The notes: generated from the letters alone by a model not told the origin. A stretch of 64,000 nt of DNA from Acidovorax sp. RAC01 (GCF_001714725.1 NZ_CP016447.1:3405501-3469500), one strand, 5' to 3'; positions 16,344 through 24,106 are shown, numbered from the stretch's first letter. Made by a program: numbers and translations.

Positions 16344-16984
16344 GAAGGCTTTGAAGGGTGGGGCGATGGCAGTTCGGCCTGCCAGTGCGGGGGCAGATGG
16401 CGCAGGTCGGCGGGTTCGTCGATGTCGTGCAGCGTCGGCAGGGTGTGCAGGCGCCAGCCCAGTTGCTGCAGGCGCTGCTGCGTGAGGGTGGCCACGGCGT
16501 CGGTGCTCCAGGGCATGTCGGCAAACACCAGCGCGTCAAACCGCGCAAGGCCCAGCAGTGCATAGCCGCCGTCGGCGGTGGGCACCATGGCGGCGTCGTG
16601 TTCAGAGAGCGCCGCGGCGGCGTTGCGCAGCACGGCCGCGTCCAGGCCGGGGCAGTCGGTGCCGATCAGCAGTACCGCTTCACCCGCAGCCAGGGTGCGT
16701 TGCGCTGCGCGGCCCATGCGGGCACCCAGGTCACCGTCGCCCTGGTCGGACCATGCCACCGATGCGGGCAGGTTCAGCGATGGCCAGTCGAACGCATCCA
16801 GGCCGGGCGTCACGCACAGCTCCACCGGGCCCACGCTGGCACTGCACGCGGCATCGACGGCATCGCGCAGCATGCGGCGCGCAAGGCGGGCCGCCGCTTC
16901 GGTGCCAATGGCAGGGGCCAGCCGGGTCTTGCAGAAGCCGGGAATGGGCGCCTTGGCGATGATGAGGGTGCGGGTGGGCTTCAC
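16334..16984 (-). CDS. Arsenosugar-type glycosyltransferase, TIGR04282/DUF2064 family
   Basis: A GTG start at 16984 overlaps the preceding stop (GTGA) and gives 216 residues. The family signature is clear: LIIAKAPIPGFCKTRLAPAI at the start, LLIGTDCPGLDAAVLRNAA, then VPTADGGYALLGLARFD. It is a GT-A-like nucleotidyl/glycosyl transferase usually paired with the TIGR04283 enzyme next to radical SAM ArsS. It is proposed to act in building the sugar part of arsenosugars; the reaction of this family has not, to my knowledge, been shown directly. Confidence 0.88.
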   Translation of the reverse strand: MKPTRTLIIAKAPIPGFCKTRLAPAIGTEAAARLARRMLRDAVDAACSASVGPVELCVTPGLDAFDWPSLNLPASVAWSDQGDGDLGARMGRAAQRTLAAGEAVLLIGTDCPGLDAAVLRNAAAALSEHDAAMVPTADGGYALLGLARFDALVFADMPWSTDAVATLTQQRLQQLGWRLHTLPTLHDIDEPADLRHLPPHWQAELPSPHPSKPSCT

Positions 16985-17667
16985 CGGTAGGCCTTTGCGA
17001 TGTCGCTGGCGGGCACGCCGCGCCAGTAGGCCCAGCGCAGCCGCCACATGAGAACAATGGTGCGCCACACGCCGCGCTGCTCCCAGCGCCGGCCCGAGGT
17101 GGTCACCCGCTCTGCCAGGCACACCGGGCGGGCCAGGCGGCGCAGGCGGCTCGTGATCTCGATGTCCTCCATGAGCGGCTGCACCGGAAACCCGCCCACG
17201 GCATCGAATGCCTTGCGGGTCATGAAGATCGCCTGGTCGCCCGTGGCGATGCCGGTGATGCGCGAGCGCCAGTTCATCAGGACGGCCACCACCTTGAGCA
17301 TGGCGGGCCGGCCTTCGATGGTCACGTCAAAGCGGCCCCAGGCCACGGCCTGCGCATCGAGCGCGGTCAGCAATGCAGGCGCGGCGGCAGGCAGGCGGGT
17401 GTCCGCATGCAGGAACAGCAGCACATCGCCGCGCGCACGGGCTGCTCCGCCGTTCATCTGCACTGCCCGCCCACGCGCTGATCGCACCACCGCGAAGCCC
17501 ATGTGCTGCGCCATCTGCTCGGCCCTGTCGGCGCTGCCATCGCTGCTGCCGCCGTCCACCAGGATCACCTCTATCCCCTGGACTGCCAGGCTTTCAAGCT
17601 GCGCGCACAGCACGGGCAGCGCAGCCGCTTCGTTGAGCATGGGAACAATGACCGAAAGCGTTGCCAT
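16981..17667 (-). CDS. Arsenosugar-type family 2 glycosyltransferase (TIGR04283)
   Basis: This 228-residue GT2 protein starts ATLSVIVPMLNEAAALPVLC. VDGGSSDGS is the nucleotide-sugar loop, and FLHADTRLP and GGFPVQPLMEDIEITSRLR carry the DxD-like and ED acidic residues. The family is named for its association with arsenosugar biosynthesis. It lies 9 bp after the VTT/flavoprotein gene and overlaps the TIGR04282 partner by 4 bp, so all are co-translated. Confidence 0.9.
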   Translation of the reverse strand: MATLSVIVPMLNEAAALPVLCAQLESLAVQGIEVILVDGGSSDGSADRAEQMAQHMGFAVVRSARGRAVQMNGGAARARGDVLLFLHADTRLPAAAPALLTALDAQAVAWGRFDVTIEGRPAMLKVVAVLMNWRSRITGIATGDQAIFMTRKAFDAVGGFPVQPLMEDIEITSRLRRLARPVCLAERVTTSGRRWEQRGVWRTIVLMWRLRWAYWRGVPASDIAKAYR

Positions 17668-17676
17668 GGCGCGCCT

Positions 17677-19872
17677 TCAGCCCCTGCGCCAGGCGTGGTA
17701 GCGCTTCACCCACGCCAGCAGCTGCTGCGGCGCGTGCGCACGCTTCCATTCGCCGGCCGCGTATTTGTTGGCCTCGGCCAGTGTGGGGTAGGTGTGGATG
17801 GTGCCCACGATCTTGTTCAGGCCCAGGCCGTGCTTCATGGCCAGCACAAACTCGGCCAGCAGGTCGGCTGCATGCTCGCCCACGATGGTCACGCCCAGGA
17901 TGCGGTCCTTGCCCGGCACCGTCAGTACCTTGACGAAGCCGTACGCCGTGCCGTCGGCAATGGCGCGGTCCAGGTCGTCGATGCCGTAGCGGGTGACCTC
18001 GAATGCGACGCCCTTGTCGCGGGCCTCCTGCTCGTTCAGGCCCACGCGTGCCACCTCCGGGTCCACAAACGTGGCCCACGGAATCACCGAGTAATCCGCC
18101 TTGAAGCGTTTGAATTGCCCGAACAGCGCATTCACCGCGGCGTACCAGGCCTGGTGGGCGGCGGTGTGCGTGAACTGGTACGGGCCGGCCACGTCGCCTG
18201 CCGCGTAGATGTTGGGGTACAGCGTTTCCAGATATTCGTTGGTGACCACGGTGCGGTCCACCGGGATGCCCAGTGCTTCCAGGCCATACCCCTGCAGCCG
18301 GGCCACGCGGCCCACGGCGCACACCAGTGCGTCAAACTCGATGCGCCGCTCCACGCCGTTGTGCTCGACGATGATCCACTTGCGCACTGCGCCGCCTTGC
18401 CCGTCGCCTTGTTCTTCGCCTTGTCCTTCGCGTTCACAGCGCACGGCCTTGTGGCTGGTGAGCACCTCCACACCGTCGTGCGCGAGCGCGGCGCGCACCA
18501 TGTCGGACACCTCGGCGTCTTCGCGCGGCATGAGGCGCGGGCCCATCTCGACCTGCGTGACGGCCGAGCCGAGCCGCACCAGTGCCTGCGCCAGCTCGCA
18601 GCCAATAGGGCCGCCGCCCAGCACCACCACGCGCCCGGGCGCTGCGTCCAGCTGGCCAAAGCGGTCCCACAGCGTGTCGCTGGTGACGTAGCCCACATCG
18701 TCCAGGCCGGGCAGGGGCGGCACCATGGGCCGCGCACCGGCGGCGATGACGATGCTGCGGGTGGTCAGGCGCTGGCGCGTGCCGTCGGCGGCTTCGATCT
18801 CGACCGTCCACGGGTCCACCACCCGGCCGTAGCCCTGCAGCACCTCCACGCCCAGCGATTCGTAGCGCTCCACGCTGTCGTGTGGGGCAATGGCGCGCAC
18901 CACGTCGTGCACGCGTGCCATCACCTGCCTGAAGCTGAACTGCGGCGTGGCGGGCGCCAGGCCGTAGCGGTCGGCATGGCGCATGGCCGAGGCCAGCTTG
19001 GCCGTCTTGATGAGTGCCTTGCTGGGCACGCAGCCGTAGTTCAGGCAGTCGCCGCCCATCTTGTGTGCCTCGACCAGCGTGACCTTGGCCTTCACGGCCG
19101 CGCCGATGTAGGCCGTGACCAGCCCGGCCGCGCCCGCGCCGATCACGATGAGGTTGCGGTCGTAGCGCTGCGGCCGCGTCCAGCGCGCGTACACCCGGCG
19201 GCGCGCCAGCCAGCCCAGCACGGCTTTGGCGACCAGGGGGAACACGCCCAGCAGCACAAACGACAGCAGCACGCCGGGCGACACAATGCCCGACAGGCTG
19301 GTGATCTGCGCCAGCTGGGTGCCGGCATTCACGTACACCAGCGTTCCTGCCAGCATGCCCACCTGGCTCACACCGTAGAAGGTGAGCGAGCGAATGGGCA
19401 TCAACCCCATCACCAGGTTGATGAGGAAAAACGGGAACACCGGCACCAGCCGCAGCGTGAACAGGTAGAACGCGCCATCGCGCGCCATGCCGTCGTTGAT
19501 GGGTTTCAGGCGGTCGCCAAAGCGCGCCTGCACCCAGTCGCGCAGCAGGTAGCGCGCGCTCCAGAAGGCCAGCGTGGCGCCCAGCGTGGAGGCAAACGAT
19601 GCGATGACCGTGCCCCAGAACAGGCCGAACACGGCCCCTGCGGCCAGCGTCATGATCACTGCGCCGGGTAGCGACAGCGCCGTGACCAGCACATAGACCG
19701 CGCCAAACGCCAGCCCCAGCAGCACGGGCGATGCGGCCTTCCAGGCCAGGAACTGGTCCAACCCGGCCTTGAGGCCATCGAGCGTGAGCCACCGCTGGCC
19801 GCCCAGCGCAAAGAACGCGCCCACGCCCAGCACCGCCGCTGCCAGCAGCGCGATCGATTGGAGGTTTTTCAT
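17677..19872 (-). CDS. VTT (TVP38/TMEM64) membrane domain fused to Mer-type pyridine nucleotide-disulfide oxidoreductase
   Basis: The protein has 731 residues. Residues 1-225 form a VTT/DedA-like membrane domain (SLPGAVIMTLAAGAVFG, RLVPVFPFFLINLVMG). From about 240 there is a complete flavoprotein: FAD loop GAGAAG (245-250), redox-active C276-LNYG-C281 (GGDCLNYGCVPSKAL), NAD loop VVLGGGPIGCELAQ, and a C-terminal dimer domain ending HTYPTLAEANKYAAGEWKR. It resembles mercuric reductase and dihydrolipoamide dehydrogenase but lacks a heavy-metal domain and a C-terminal CC pair. Placement directly after arsS suggests redox handling of arsenicals or thiols at the membrane. Confidence 0.88.
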   Translation of the reverse strand: MKNLQSIALLAAAVLGVGAFFALGGQRWLTLDGLKAGLDQFLAWKAASPVLLGLAFGAVYVLVTALSLPGAVIMTLAAGAVFGLFWGTVIASFASTLGATLAFWSARYLLRDWVQARFGDRLKPINDGMARDGAFYLFTLRLVPVFPFFLINLVMGLMPIRSLTFYGVSQVGMLAGTLVYVNAGTQLAQITSLSGIVSPGVLLSFVLLGVFPLVAKAVLGWLARRRVYARWTRPQRYDRNLIVIGAGAAGLVTAYIGAAVKAKVTLVEAHKMGGDCLNYGCVPSKALIKTAKLASAMRHADRYGLAPATPQFSFRQVMARVHDVVRAIAPHDSVERYESLGVEVLQGYGRVVDPWTVEIEAADGTRQRLTTRSIVIAAGARPMVPPLPGLDDVGYVTSDTLWDRFGQLDAAPGRVVVLGGGPIGCELAQALVRLGSAVTQVEMGPRLMPREDAEVSDMVRAALAHDGVEVLTSHKAVRCEREGQGEEQGDGQGGAVRKWIIVEHNGVERRIEFDALVCAVGRVARLQGYGLEALGIPVDRTVVTNEYLETLYPNIYAAGDVAGPYQFTHTAAHQAWYAAVNALFGQFKRFKADYSVIPWATFVDPEVARVGLNEQEARDKGVAFEVTRYGIDDLDRAIADGTAYGFVKVLTVPGKDRILGVTIVGEHAADLLAEFVLAMKHGLGLNKIVGTIHTYPTLAEANKYAAGEWKRAHAPQQLLAWVKRYHAWRRG

Positions 19873-19890
19873 GGTGGTTGCCCGCGCGCG

Positions 19891-20868
19891 TCAGGCCTTG
19901 AGCGCGCCGCCGCAGCTGCTGCCCTGGCCTGCGGTGCAGCCAAAGCAGTGGTCGGCAATGCGCACGGGCAGACCGGCCGGGTCCTGCTCCAGCAGGTCGG
20001 CAAGGTGCGGGCGCGGCTTGAAGGGCAGGCCTTCGGCCGCCGGCAGGGGCAGGCCCAGCTGCTGGTTGAAGTCGCAGTCGTACAGGTGGCCCTGCCAGTC
20101 CACGCTGATCAGGTTGCGGCACATCACCGCCGCGTGGTTGTTTTCGGTGAAGCTGCTGCGCAGCAGCTGCATGTAGCTGTGGAACTGCCCCTTGGAGACC
20201 AGCATCGAACCAAAGCGCTGGATGGGCATGTTGGTGATGACGAACAGCTCGTTGAAATCGATGCCGAAATGCGCCTTGAGCTCGCGCTTGTAGTCGGCCT
20301 GCAGGGCGCCCTGCTCGGGCGGCAGCGATGGCCCCTGCGGGTTGTAGACCAGGCTGAGCCTGAGGCCGCTGCCCGGCTGCCCGTAGCCCAGCGCATTGAG
20401 CTTTTGCAGCGCCGCAATGCTCTTGTCGAACACGCCCTTGCCGCGCTGCTTGTCCACGTTGTCCAGCGAGTAGCAGGGCAGCGATGCCACCACCTCCACC
20501 TGCTGCTCGGCCAGAAATTCCGCCAGGTCTTCCTGCCCGGGCTCGAACAGGATGGTGAGGTTGCAGCGGTCCATCACATGCACACCCAGCGCGCGTGCGC
20601 GGCGCACCAGGTGCCGAAAGCCGTCGTTGAGTTCGGGCGCACCGCCCGTCAGGTCCAGCACGCCAATCGACCGGGCCCGGAGCACATCAATCACCAGGTC
20701 CAGGTGGGTGTCGTCCATCATTTCGGTGCGGTTCGGCCCTGCATTCACATGGCAGTGCACGCAGGTCTGGTTGCAGCGGTAACCCAGGTTGACCTGCAAG
20801 GTGGTGAGCGCACCGCGCTGCAGGGCCGGGAAGGTGGTGGCTTCAAGGAGGGGCAAGGTGGCGTGCAT
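19891..20868 (-). CDS. arsS: Arsenosugar biosynthesis radical SAM protein ArsS
   Basis: The protein has 325 residues. The radical SAM cluster motif is C32-NQT-C36-VH-C39. LDLTGGAPELNDGF is the SAM-binding GGE-like element. The C-terminal region carries extra cysteines (VMCRNLIS, LYDCDFNQQ, HCFGCTAGQGSSCGG) as in the ArsS/DUF3641-type extension. Known ArsS proteins act after arsenite methylation and attach a SAM-derived 5'-deoxyadenosyl or ribosyl group to arsenic. No arsM methyltransferase is in the window. An ECF-type promoter lies 46-78 bp upstream, so the gene can start its own transcript. Confidence 0.92.
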   Translation of the reverse strand: MHATLPLLEATTFPALQRGALTTLQVNLGYRCNQTCVHCHVNAGPNRTEMMDDTHLDLVIDVLRARSIGVLDLTGGAPELNDGFRHLVRRARALGVHVMDRCNLTILFEPGQEDLAEFLAEQQVEVVASLPCYSLDNVDKQRGKGVFDKSIAALQKLNALGYGQPGSGLRLSLVYNPQGPSLPPEQGALQADYKRELKAHFGIDFNELFVITNMPIQRFGSMLVSKGQFHSYMQLLRSSFTENNHAAVMCRNLISVDWQGHLYDCDFNQQLGLPLPAAEGLPFKPRPHLADLLEQDPAGLPVRIADHCFGCTAGQGSSCGGALKA

Positions 20869-20913
20869 GGGGTTCTCGTGGGTCGGTCGTGGGCAGCATC
20901 GGTGCTGTGTGCT

Positions 20914-20946
20914 GCTTGGTCGGTGGGCGTTGCCGGTTTCTTACAC
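20914..20946 (-). promoter_or_regulatory. ECF sigma promoter P3 (before arsS)
   Basis: On the minus strand GTGTAAGAA (20938-20946), 15 bp, CGACCAAGC (20914-20922). It lies in the 110-bp gap between the anti-sigma gene and arsS, 45 bp before the arsS ATG. Confidence 0.85.
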
Positions 20947-20978
20947 AGGCCTGGCTGCAGAGGCTGCCTGCAGCTGCA

Positions 20979-21173
20979 TCAGCGGCGGGCTTTCTCGTCG
21001 TCGCCCTGCGCGTGGGCGCGCATCAGCTGGCTCAAGAACGGGATTTGCTGGCTGAAGTTGCGGCAGCCCGCGCACATCATCAGGTGCACGTTCAGGCGCA
21101 GTTTTTCGGTCATGCTCAGGGTGCGCTCCTGGGCTTGCGACACCAGCCCGGTGGCGGACTTGCAGTTCAGCAT
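20979..21173 (-). CDS. Zinc-finger (ZAS-type) anti-sigma protein
   Basis: The protein has 64 residues, starting at an ATG that overlaps the sigma gene by 7 bp. It contains H30-x3-C34-x2-C37 (HLMMCAGC), the zinc-binding signature of ZAS anti-sigma factors, in a short helical protein with no membrane segment. Such proteins hold the sigma factor in the cytoplasm until the thiols are oxidised or the metal is displaced. Arsenite, oxidants or thiol-reactive metals are plausible triggers here. The assignment rests on motif plus adjacency. Confidence 0.8.
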   Translation of the reverse strand: MLNCKSATGLVSQAQERTLSMTEKLRLNVHLMMCAGCRNFSQQIPFLSQLMRAHAQGDDEKARR

Positions 21174-21784
21174 GGCTGCTCCTTTTTCTTCATGTACCAG
21201 TGGTTTTCCAGGCATTCGCGCAGGCGCAGCCGGGCGCGGTGCATCAGCACATTCAGGTTGGATGTGGAGATGCCCACGGTGCTGCAGATCTCGTCGGATT
21301 CGAGCCCGATGTACTCGCGCATCATGAACACCCGGGCCTGGTGACCGGGCAGGCCCGTGAGGCAGGTCTCGAATACTTTCCAGAACTGGGCCTGGTGCAG
21401 GCTTTCCTGCGGGTTGCCCCAGGCGGCGGGGCGCTCGTCGGGCTCCCACATGCCCCGGGCGTTGAACAGCTCGTCCAGGTTTTCCTCACCGTCGCGCTCC
21501 TGCATCAGGGCGCTGGCCTCGCCCAGCCGTTTTTTCTGGCGCAGGGTATCGGCGATCTTGTTCTTGAGGATGGCAAACACCCACGTTTTGAGCGCCGCCT
21601 GGCCCCGAAAGGCCGCCGCGTTCTTCAGCGCGCCGATCAGCGCCTCCTGCACGGCGTCTTCGGCCAGCTGCTCGTCGCCCAGCTGCAGTGTGGCAAACCG
21701 CAGCATCTGTGCGCGCAGGCTTTGCAGTGCCTGCGGGTCGGCCAGCACATTGCCTGCCATGTCCTGAATATCCTCAAGCTCCAT
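21167..21784 (-). CDS. ECF-type RNA polymerase sigma factor (TIGR02943-like)
   Basis: The protein has 205 residues. Region 2 is visible as LAEDAVQEALIGALKNAAAF and TWVFAILKNKIADTLR. An acidic linker follows (RDGEENLDELFNARGMWEPD). Region 4 is FMMREYIGLESDEICSTVG with the recognition helix ISTSNLNVLMHRARLRL. The linker is longer than in minimal ECF factors, as in the TIGR02943 group. It is followed by its zinc anti-sigma partner and then arsS. Four nearby promoter-like sites are its probable targets. Confidence 0.9.
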   Translation of the reverse strand: MELEDIQDMAGNVLADPQALQSLRAQMLRFATLQLGDEQLAEDAVQEALIGALKNAAAFRGQAALKTWVFAILKNKIADTLRQKKRLGEASALMQERDGEENLDELFNARGMWEPDERPAAWGNPQESLHQAQFWKVFETCLTGLPGHQARVFMMREYIGLESDEICSTVGISTSNLNVLMHRARLRLRECLENHWYMKKKEQPC

Positions 21785-21805
21785 GTTCGCTCCGTGTTTT
21801 TTCGA

Positions 21806-22951
21806 TCATGCCGAACTCCCATCGCCCCCGGGTTGGTTGGGCCATCGCCCGGGCGCAAAGCGGCGGATGAACCGCCGGTCGATCCAGTCCTTCCAGCGCC
21901 ACACCCAGTGGCCCTGCGCCGACCACGCGCCCCACGATGCGATGGCGTAGCGCGGCCCGCAGGCCAGCAGGTACAGCGCGTTGGGCTTGGGTCTGTAGGT
22001 GTGCAGGGGCTCACCGGCCAGTGCCGCCATCAGGTTGCGCGCCAGCACTGGCCCCGCATGCACGGCATGTACGCCCGAGCGCGACAGGGCCGAGCCAGGC
22101 CGCGCACACACATCACCGGCCGCGAACACATCCGCGTGCGAGGTGCTGCGCTGGTGGCTGTCCACCAGGATGTAGCCCGCCGGGTCGAGCGCCAGCCCTG
22201 ACATGGCCAGCCACACGGGCGCGCGTGCCCCGGTGGCGGCAATGACCAGGTCGGCGGGCAAGAAGCTGCCATCGGCCAGCAGCACGCCACCCTCGGCGCC
22301 CACGGCCCGCTGCATGTGCAGGTGCAGGCCGGCGCGGCGGGCGTAGGCCTGCACGCGCTGCTGCACGCGCGGGTGGTGGCCTGTCAGCACACCGTTTTCC
22401 GACGCAACCAGGTCCACACGCGTCTGCACGCCGGCCTGCCGCAGCGCATGCTGCGCGGCCAGGGCCAGCTCCACCCCGGCGGCGCCCGCGCCCACCACCA
22501 CCAGTCGGCAGGTGCCACGGGCCTGGGCCTGCGCCAGCTCGCGCGGCCAGCGGTCAAAAAAATGGTCCAGCGGCTTCACGGGCAGCAGCGTGCCGCCCAG
22601 CGCCTGCAGCCACGATGTATCGGTTTCGCTGCCCACATCCAGGGACAGCAGGTCGTAGTGCACATGCCGTCCGTCGGTCAGGCCCACGCAGTGGCGGCCG
22701 GCATCCATGCCCACCACGCTGTCCGGGACGAGCCGGGCGCCAGCGGCTGCCGCCAGGGGGCGCAGGTCAATGCGGCTGTTGTCCAGGGCATAGTGCCCCG
22801 CGATCCAGCCGGGCAGCATGCCCGAGTAGTTCTGCCAGGCCGACGGGGTGATCAGCGTGACCTCGACGCCTTGCACGGGCTTGCGTGCCAGCGCCTCCAG
22901 CACCGACAGATGCGCATGCCCGCCGCCCACCAGCACCAGGCGCTGCTTCAT
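21806..22951 (-). CDS. FAD-dependent oxidoreductase related to the SelD N-terminal partner (TIGR03169-like)
   Basis: The ATG at 22951 gives 381 residues starting at the FAD loop (LVLVGGGHAHLSVLEALAR). A second nucleotide-binding loop is VVVGAGAAGVELALAAQHAL, and FAAGDVCA is the FAD-binding exit motif. It resembles type II NADH dehydrogenases and the domain that can be fused to selenophosphate synthase; no selD is present. It is the first protein-coding gene of the sigma/anti-sigma transcript, behind promoter P1, with two tiny coupled leader frames upstream. The substrate is unknown. Confidence 0.82.
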   Translation of the reverse strand: MKQRLVLVGGGHAHLSVLEALARKPVQGVEVTLITPSAWQNYSGMLPGWIAGHYALDNSRIDLRPLAAAAGARLVPDSVVGMDAGRHCVGLTDGRHVHYDLLSLDVGSETDTSWLQALGGTLLPVKPLDHFFDRWPRELAQAQARGTCRLVVVGAGAAGVELALAAQHALRQAGVQTRVDLVASENGVLTGHHPRVQQRVQAYARRAGLHLHMQRAVGAEGGVLLADGSFLPADLVIAATGARAPVWLAMSGLALDPAGYILVDSHQRSTSHADVFAAGDVCARPGSALSRSGVHAVHAGPVLARNLMAALAGEPLHTYRPKPNALYLLACGPRYAIASWGAWSAQGHWVWRWKDWIDRRFIRRFAPGRWPNQPGGDGSSA

Positions 22952-23016
22952 GCGCGGCGCCCTCGGGTGCGGGCAGCGCTGCGCGTGCAATGGAATGCGG
23001 TGGCGGTGGTCTTCAT
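22948..23016 (-). CDS. Possible leader peptide 2 (22 codons)
   Basis: A short frame, ATG at 23016, encodes MKTTATAFHCTRSAARTRGR plus RA. Its TGA overlaps the ATG of the FAD oxidoreductase (ATGA), so translation could be coupled. It lies in the roughly 160-nt region between promoter P1 and the oxidoreductase. There is no family evidence. Confidence 0.3.
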   Translation of the reverse strand: MKTTATAFHCTRSAARTRGRRA

Positions 23017-23069
23017 GGTTGCCTGGCAGTCGGTAAGCCTGGTTGCGGGGGTGGCAGCGTCATTTTCAT
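23013..23069 (-). CDS. Possible leader peptide 1 (18 codons, proline-rich)
   Basis: The frame encodes MKMTLPPPQPGLPTARQP. Its stop overlaps the start of leader 2 by ATGA. A PPP run can stall ribosomes, so a translational control role is conceivable. The evidence is only the arrangement. Confidence 0.25.
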   Translation of the reverse strand: MKMTLPPPQPGLPTARQP

Positions 23070-23116
23070 CAAGGGGCGAACCGGCCGGGAGGTGTCCGGC
23101 GTGGTGGATCGATGCA

Positions 23117-23149
23117 GCTTGGTCGCACCTGCCGGGTTCATTCTTACAC
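23117..23149 (-). promoter_or_regulatory. ECF sigma promoter P1 (FAD oxidoreductase-sigma-anti-sigma)
   Basis: On the minus strand GTGTAAGAA (23141-23149), 15 bp, CGACCAAGC (23117-23125). It drives the transcript that contains the sigma gene itself, so it would be autoregulatory. It is back to back with P2. Confidence 0.85.
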
Positions 23150-23151
23150 TC

Positions 23152-23184
23152 GCGTAATAAAAGACGGCGTGGCAGCGACCAAGC
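23152..23184 (+). promoter_or_regulatory. ECF sigma promoter P2 (before MTA phosphorylase)
   Basis: GCGTAATAA (23152-23160), 15 bp, CGACCAAGC (23176-23184), 36 bp before the mtnP start. The -35 box matches the consensus at 7 of 9 positions, and the -10 and spacer are identical. Only 2 bp separate its -35 from that of P1. Confidence 0.75.
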
Positions 23185-23220
23185 CGGTGCAACCCACCCA
23201 CAAAAACCGGAGTGATCCAC

Positions 23221-24093
23221 ATGACCAAGGCAGTGATCGGCGTTATCGGCGGCAGCGGGCTCTACCACATGGCCGCCCTGGAAAACGCGCAAGAGCAGCG
23301 CATCGACACGCCCTACGGCCCGCCGTCAGATGCCATCGTGACGGGCGAGGTGAGCGGCGTTCCGGTGGCGTTTCTGGCCCGGCATGGCCGGGGGCACCGG
23401 CTGATTCCGTCGGAGGTGCCGTACCGCGCCAACATCCATGCCCTGCGCCAGCTGGGGGTGCGCTATCTGATCTCGCTGTCGGCCGTGGGATCGCTGCGCG
23501 AGGAGATGCGGCCGTTGGACATGGTGCTGCCCGACCAGTTCATCGACATGACGCGGCGGCGGGACGGTACGTTTTTTGGCGCGGGTGCCGTGGCCCATGT
23601 GTCGATGGCGCAGCCGGTGTGCCCGGCGGTGTCTGACGTGCTGGCGCGTGCGCTGGCCGCTGCCGGGCTGCACGACAAGGTGCGCCTGCACCGTGGTGGC
23701 ACCTACCTTTGCATCGAGGGGCCGCAGTTTTCCACCCGGGCCGAGTCGCACTGGTACCGCAGCATGGGCGCCAGCGTGATCGGCATGACCAACATGCCCG
23801 AAGCCCGCCTGGCGCTGGAGGCGCAGATGGCCTACGCCACGCTGGCCATGGTCACTGACTACGACTGCTGGAACCCGCGCGAGGCCAACGTCACCGCCAC
23901 GTCGGCCATTGCCAACCTGCTGCAAAACGCCGAGCACGCCCAGGCCATCGCGGCGCACGCCATCGGCATCCTGGGGCGCGAGTTGCCGGCTTCACAGGCC
24001 CACACCGCGCTCGATGCTGCCCTGGTCACCCCCCGCGATGCGATGGCGCCGGAGGTGCTGGCGCGGCTTGCGCCTTTGTGGGGTGGCGCCTGA
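23221..24093 (+). CDS. mtnP: S-methyl-5'-thioadenosine phosphorylase
   Basis: GGAG lies 8 bp before the ATG; the product has 290 residues. Phosphate site residues are in GGSGLY, ARHGRGHRLIPSEVPYRANI and YLCIEGPQFSTRAESHWYR. The ribose/methionine loop is GMTNMPEARLALEAQMAYA. VTDYDCW carries the two aspartates that select adenine, so this is MTAP rather than the methylthioinosine enzyme. The reaction is phosphorolysis of 5'-substituted 5'-deoxyadenosines to adenine and a ribose-1-phosphate. It is divergent from, and probably co-regulated with, the ArsS locus. Confidence 0.93.
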   Translation: MTKAVIGVIGGSGLYHMAALENAQEQRIDTPYGPPSDAIVTGEVSGVPVAFLARHGRGHRLIPSEVPYRANIHALRQLGVRYLISLSAVGSLREEMRPLDMVLPDQFIDMTRRRDGTFFGAGAVAHVSMAQPVCPAVSDVLARALAAAGLHDKVRLHRGGTYLCIEGPQFSTRAESHWYRSMGASVIGMTNMPEARLALEAQMAYATLAMVTDYDCWNPREANVTATSAIANLLQNAEHAQAIAAHAIGILGRELPASQAHTALDAALVTPRDAMAPEVLARLAPLWGGA

Positions 24094-24106
24094 AGGCTTT
24101 GGGGGC

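Noticed and set aside
21806..22951. Possible selenium link because the oxidoreductase resembles the SelD N-terminal partner
   Set aside because: No selD, selA or selenocysteine tRNA is present, and the arsenic-type locus explains the neighbourhood better.
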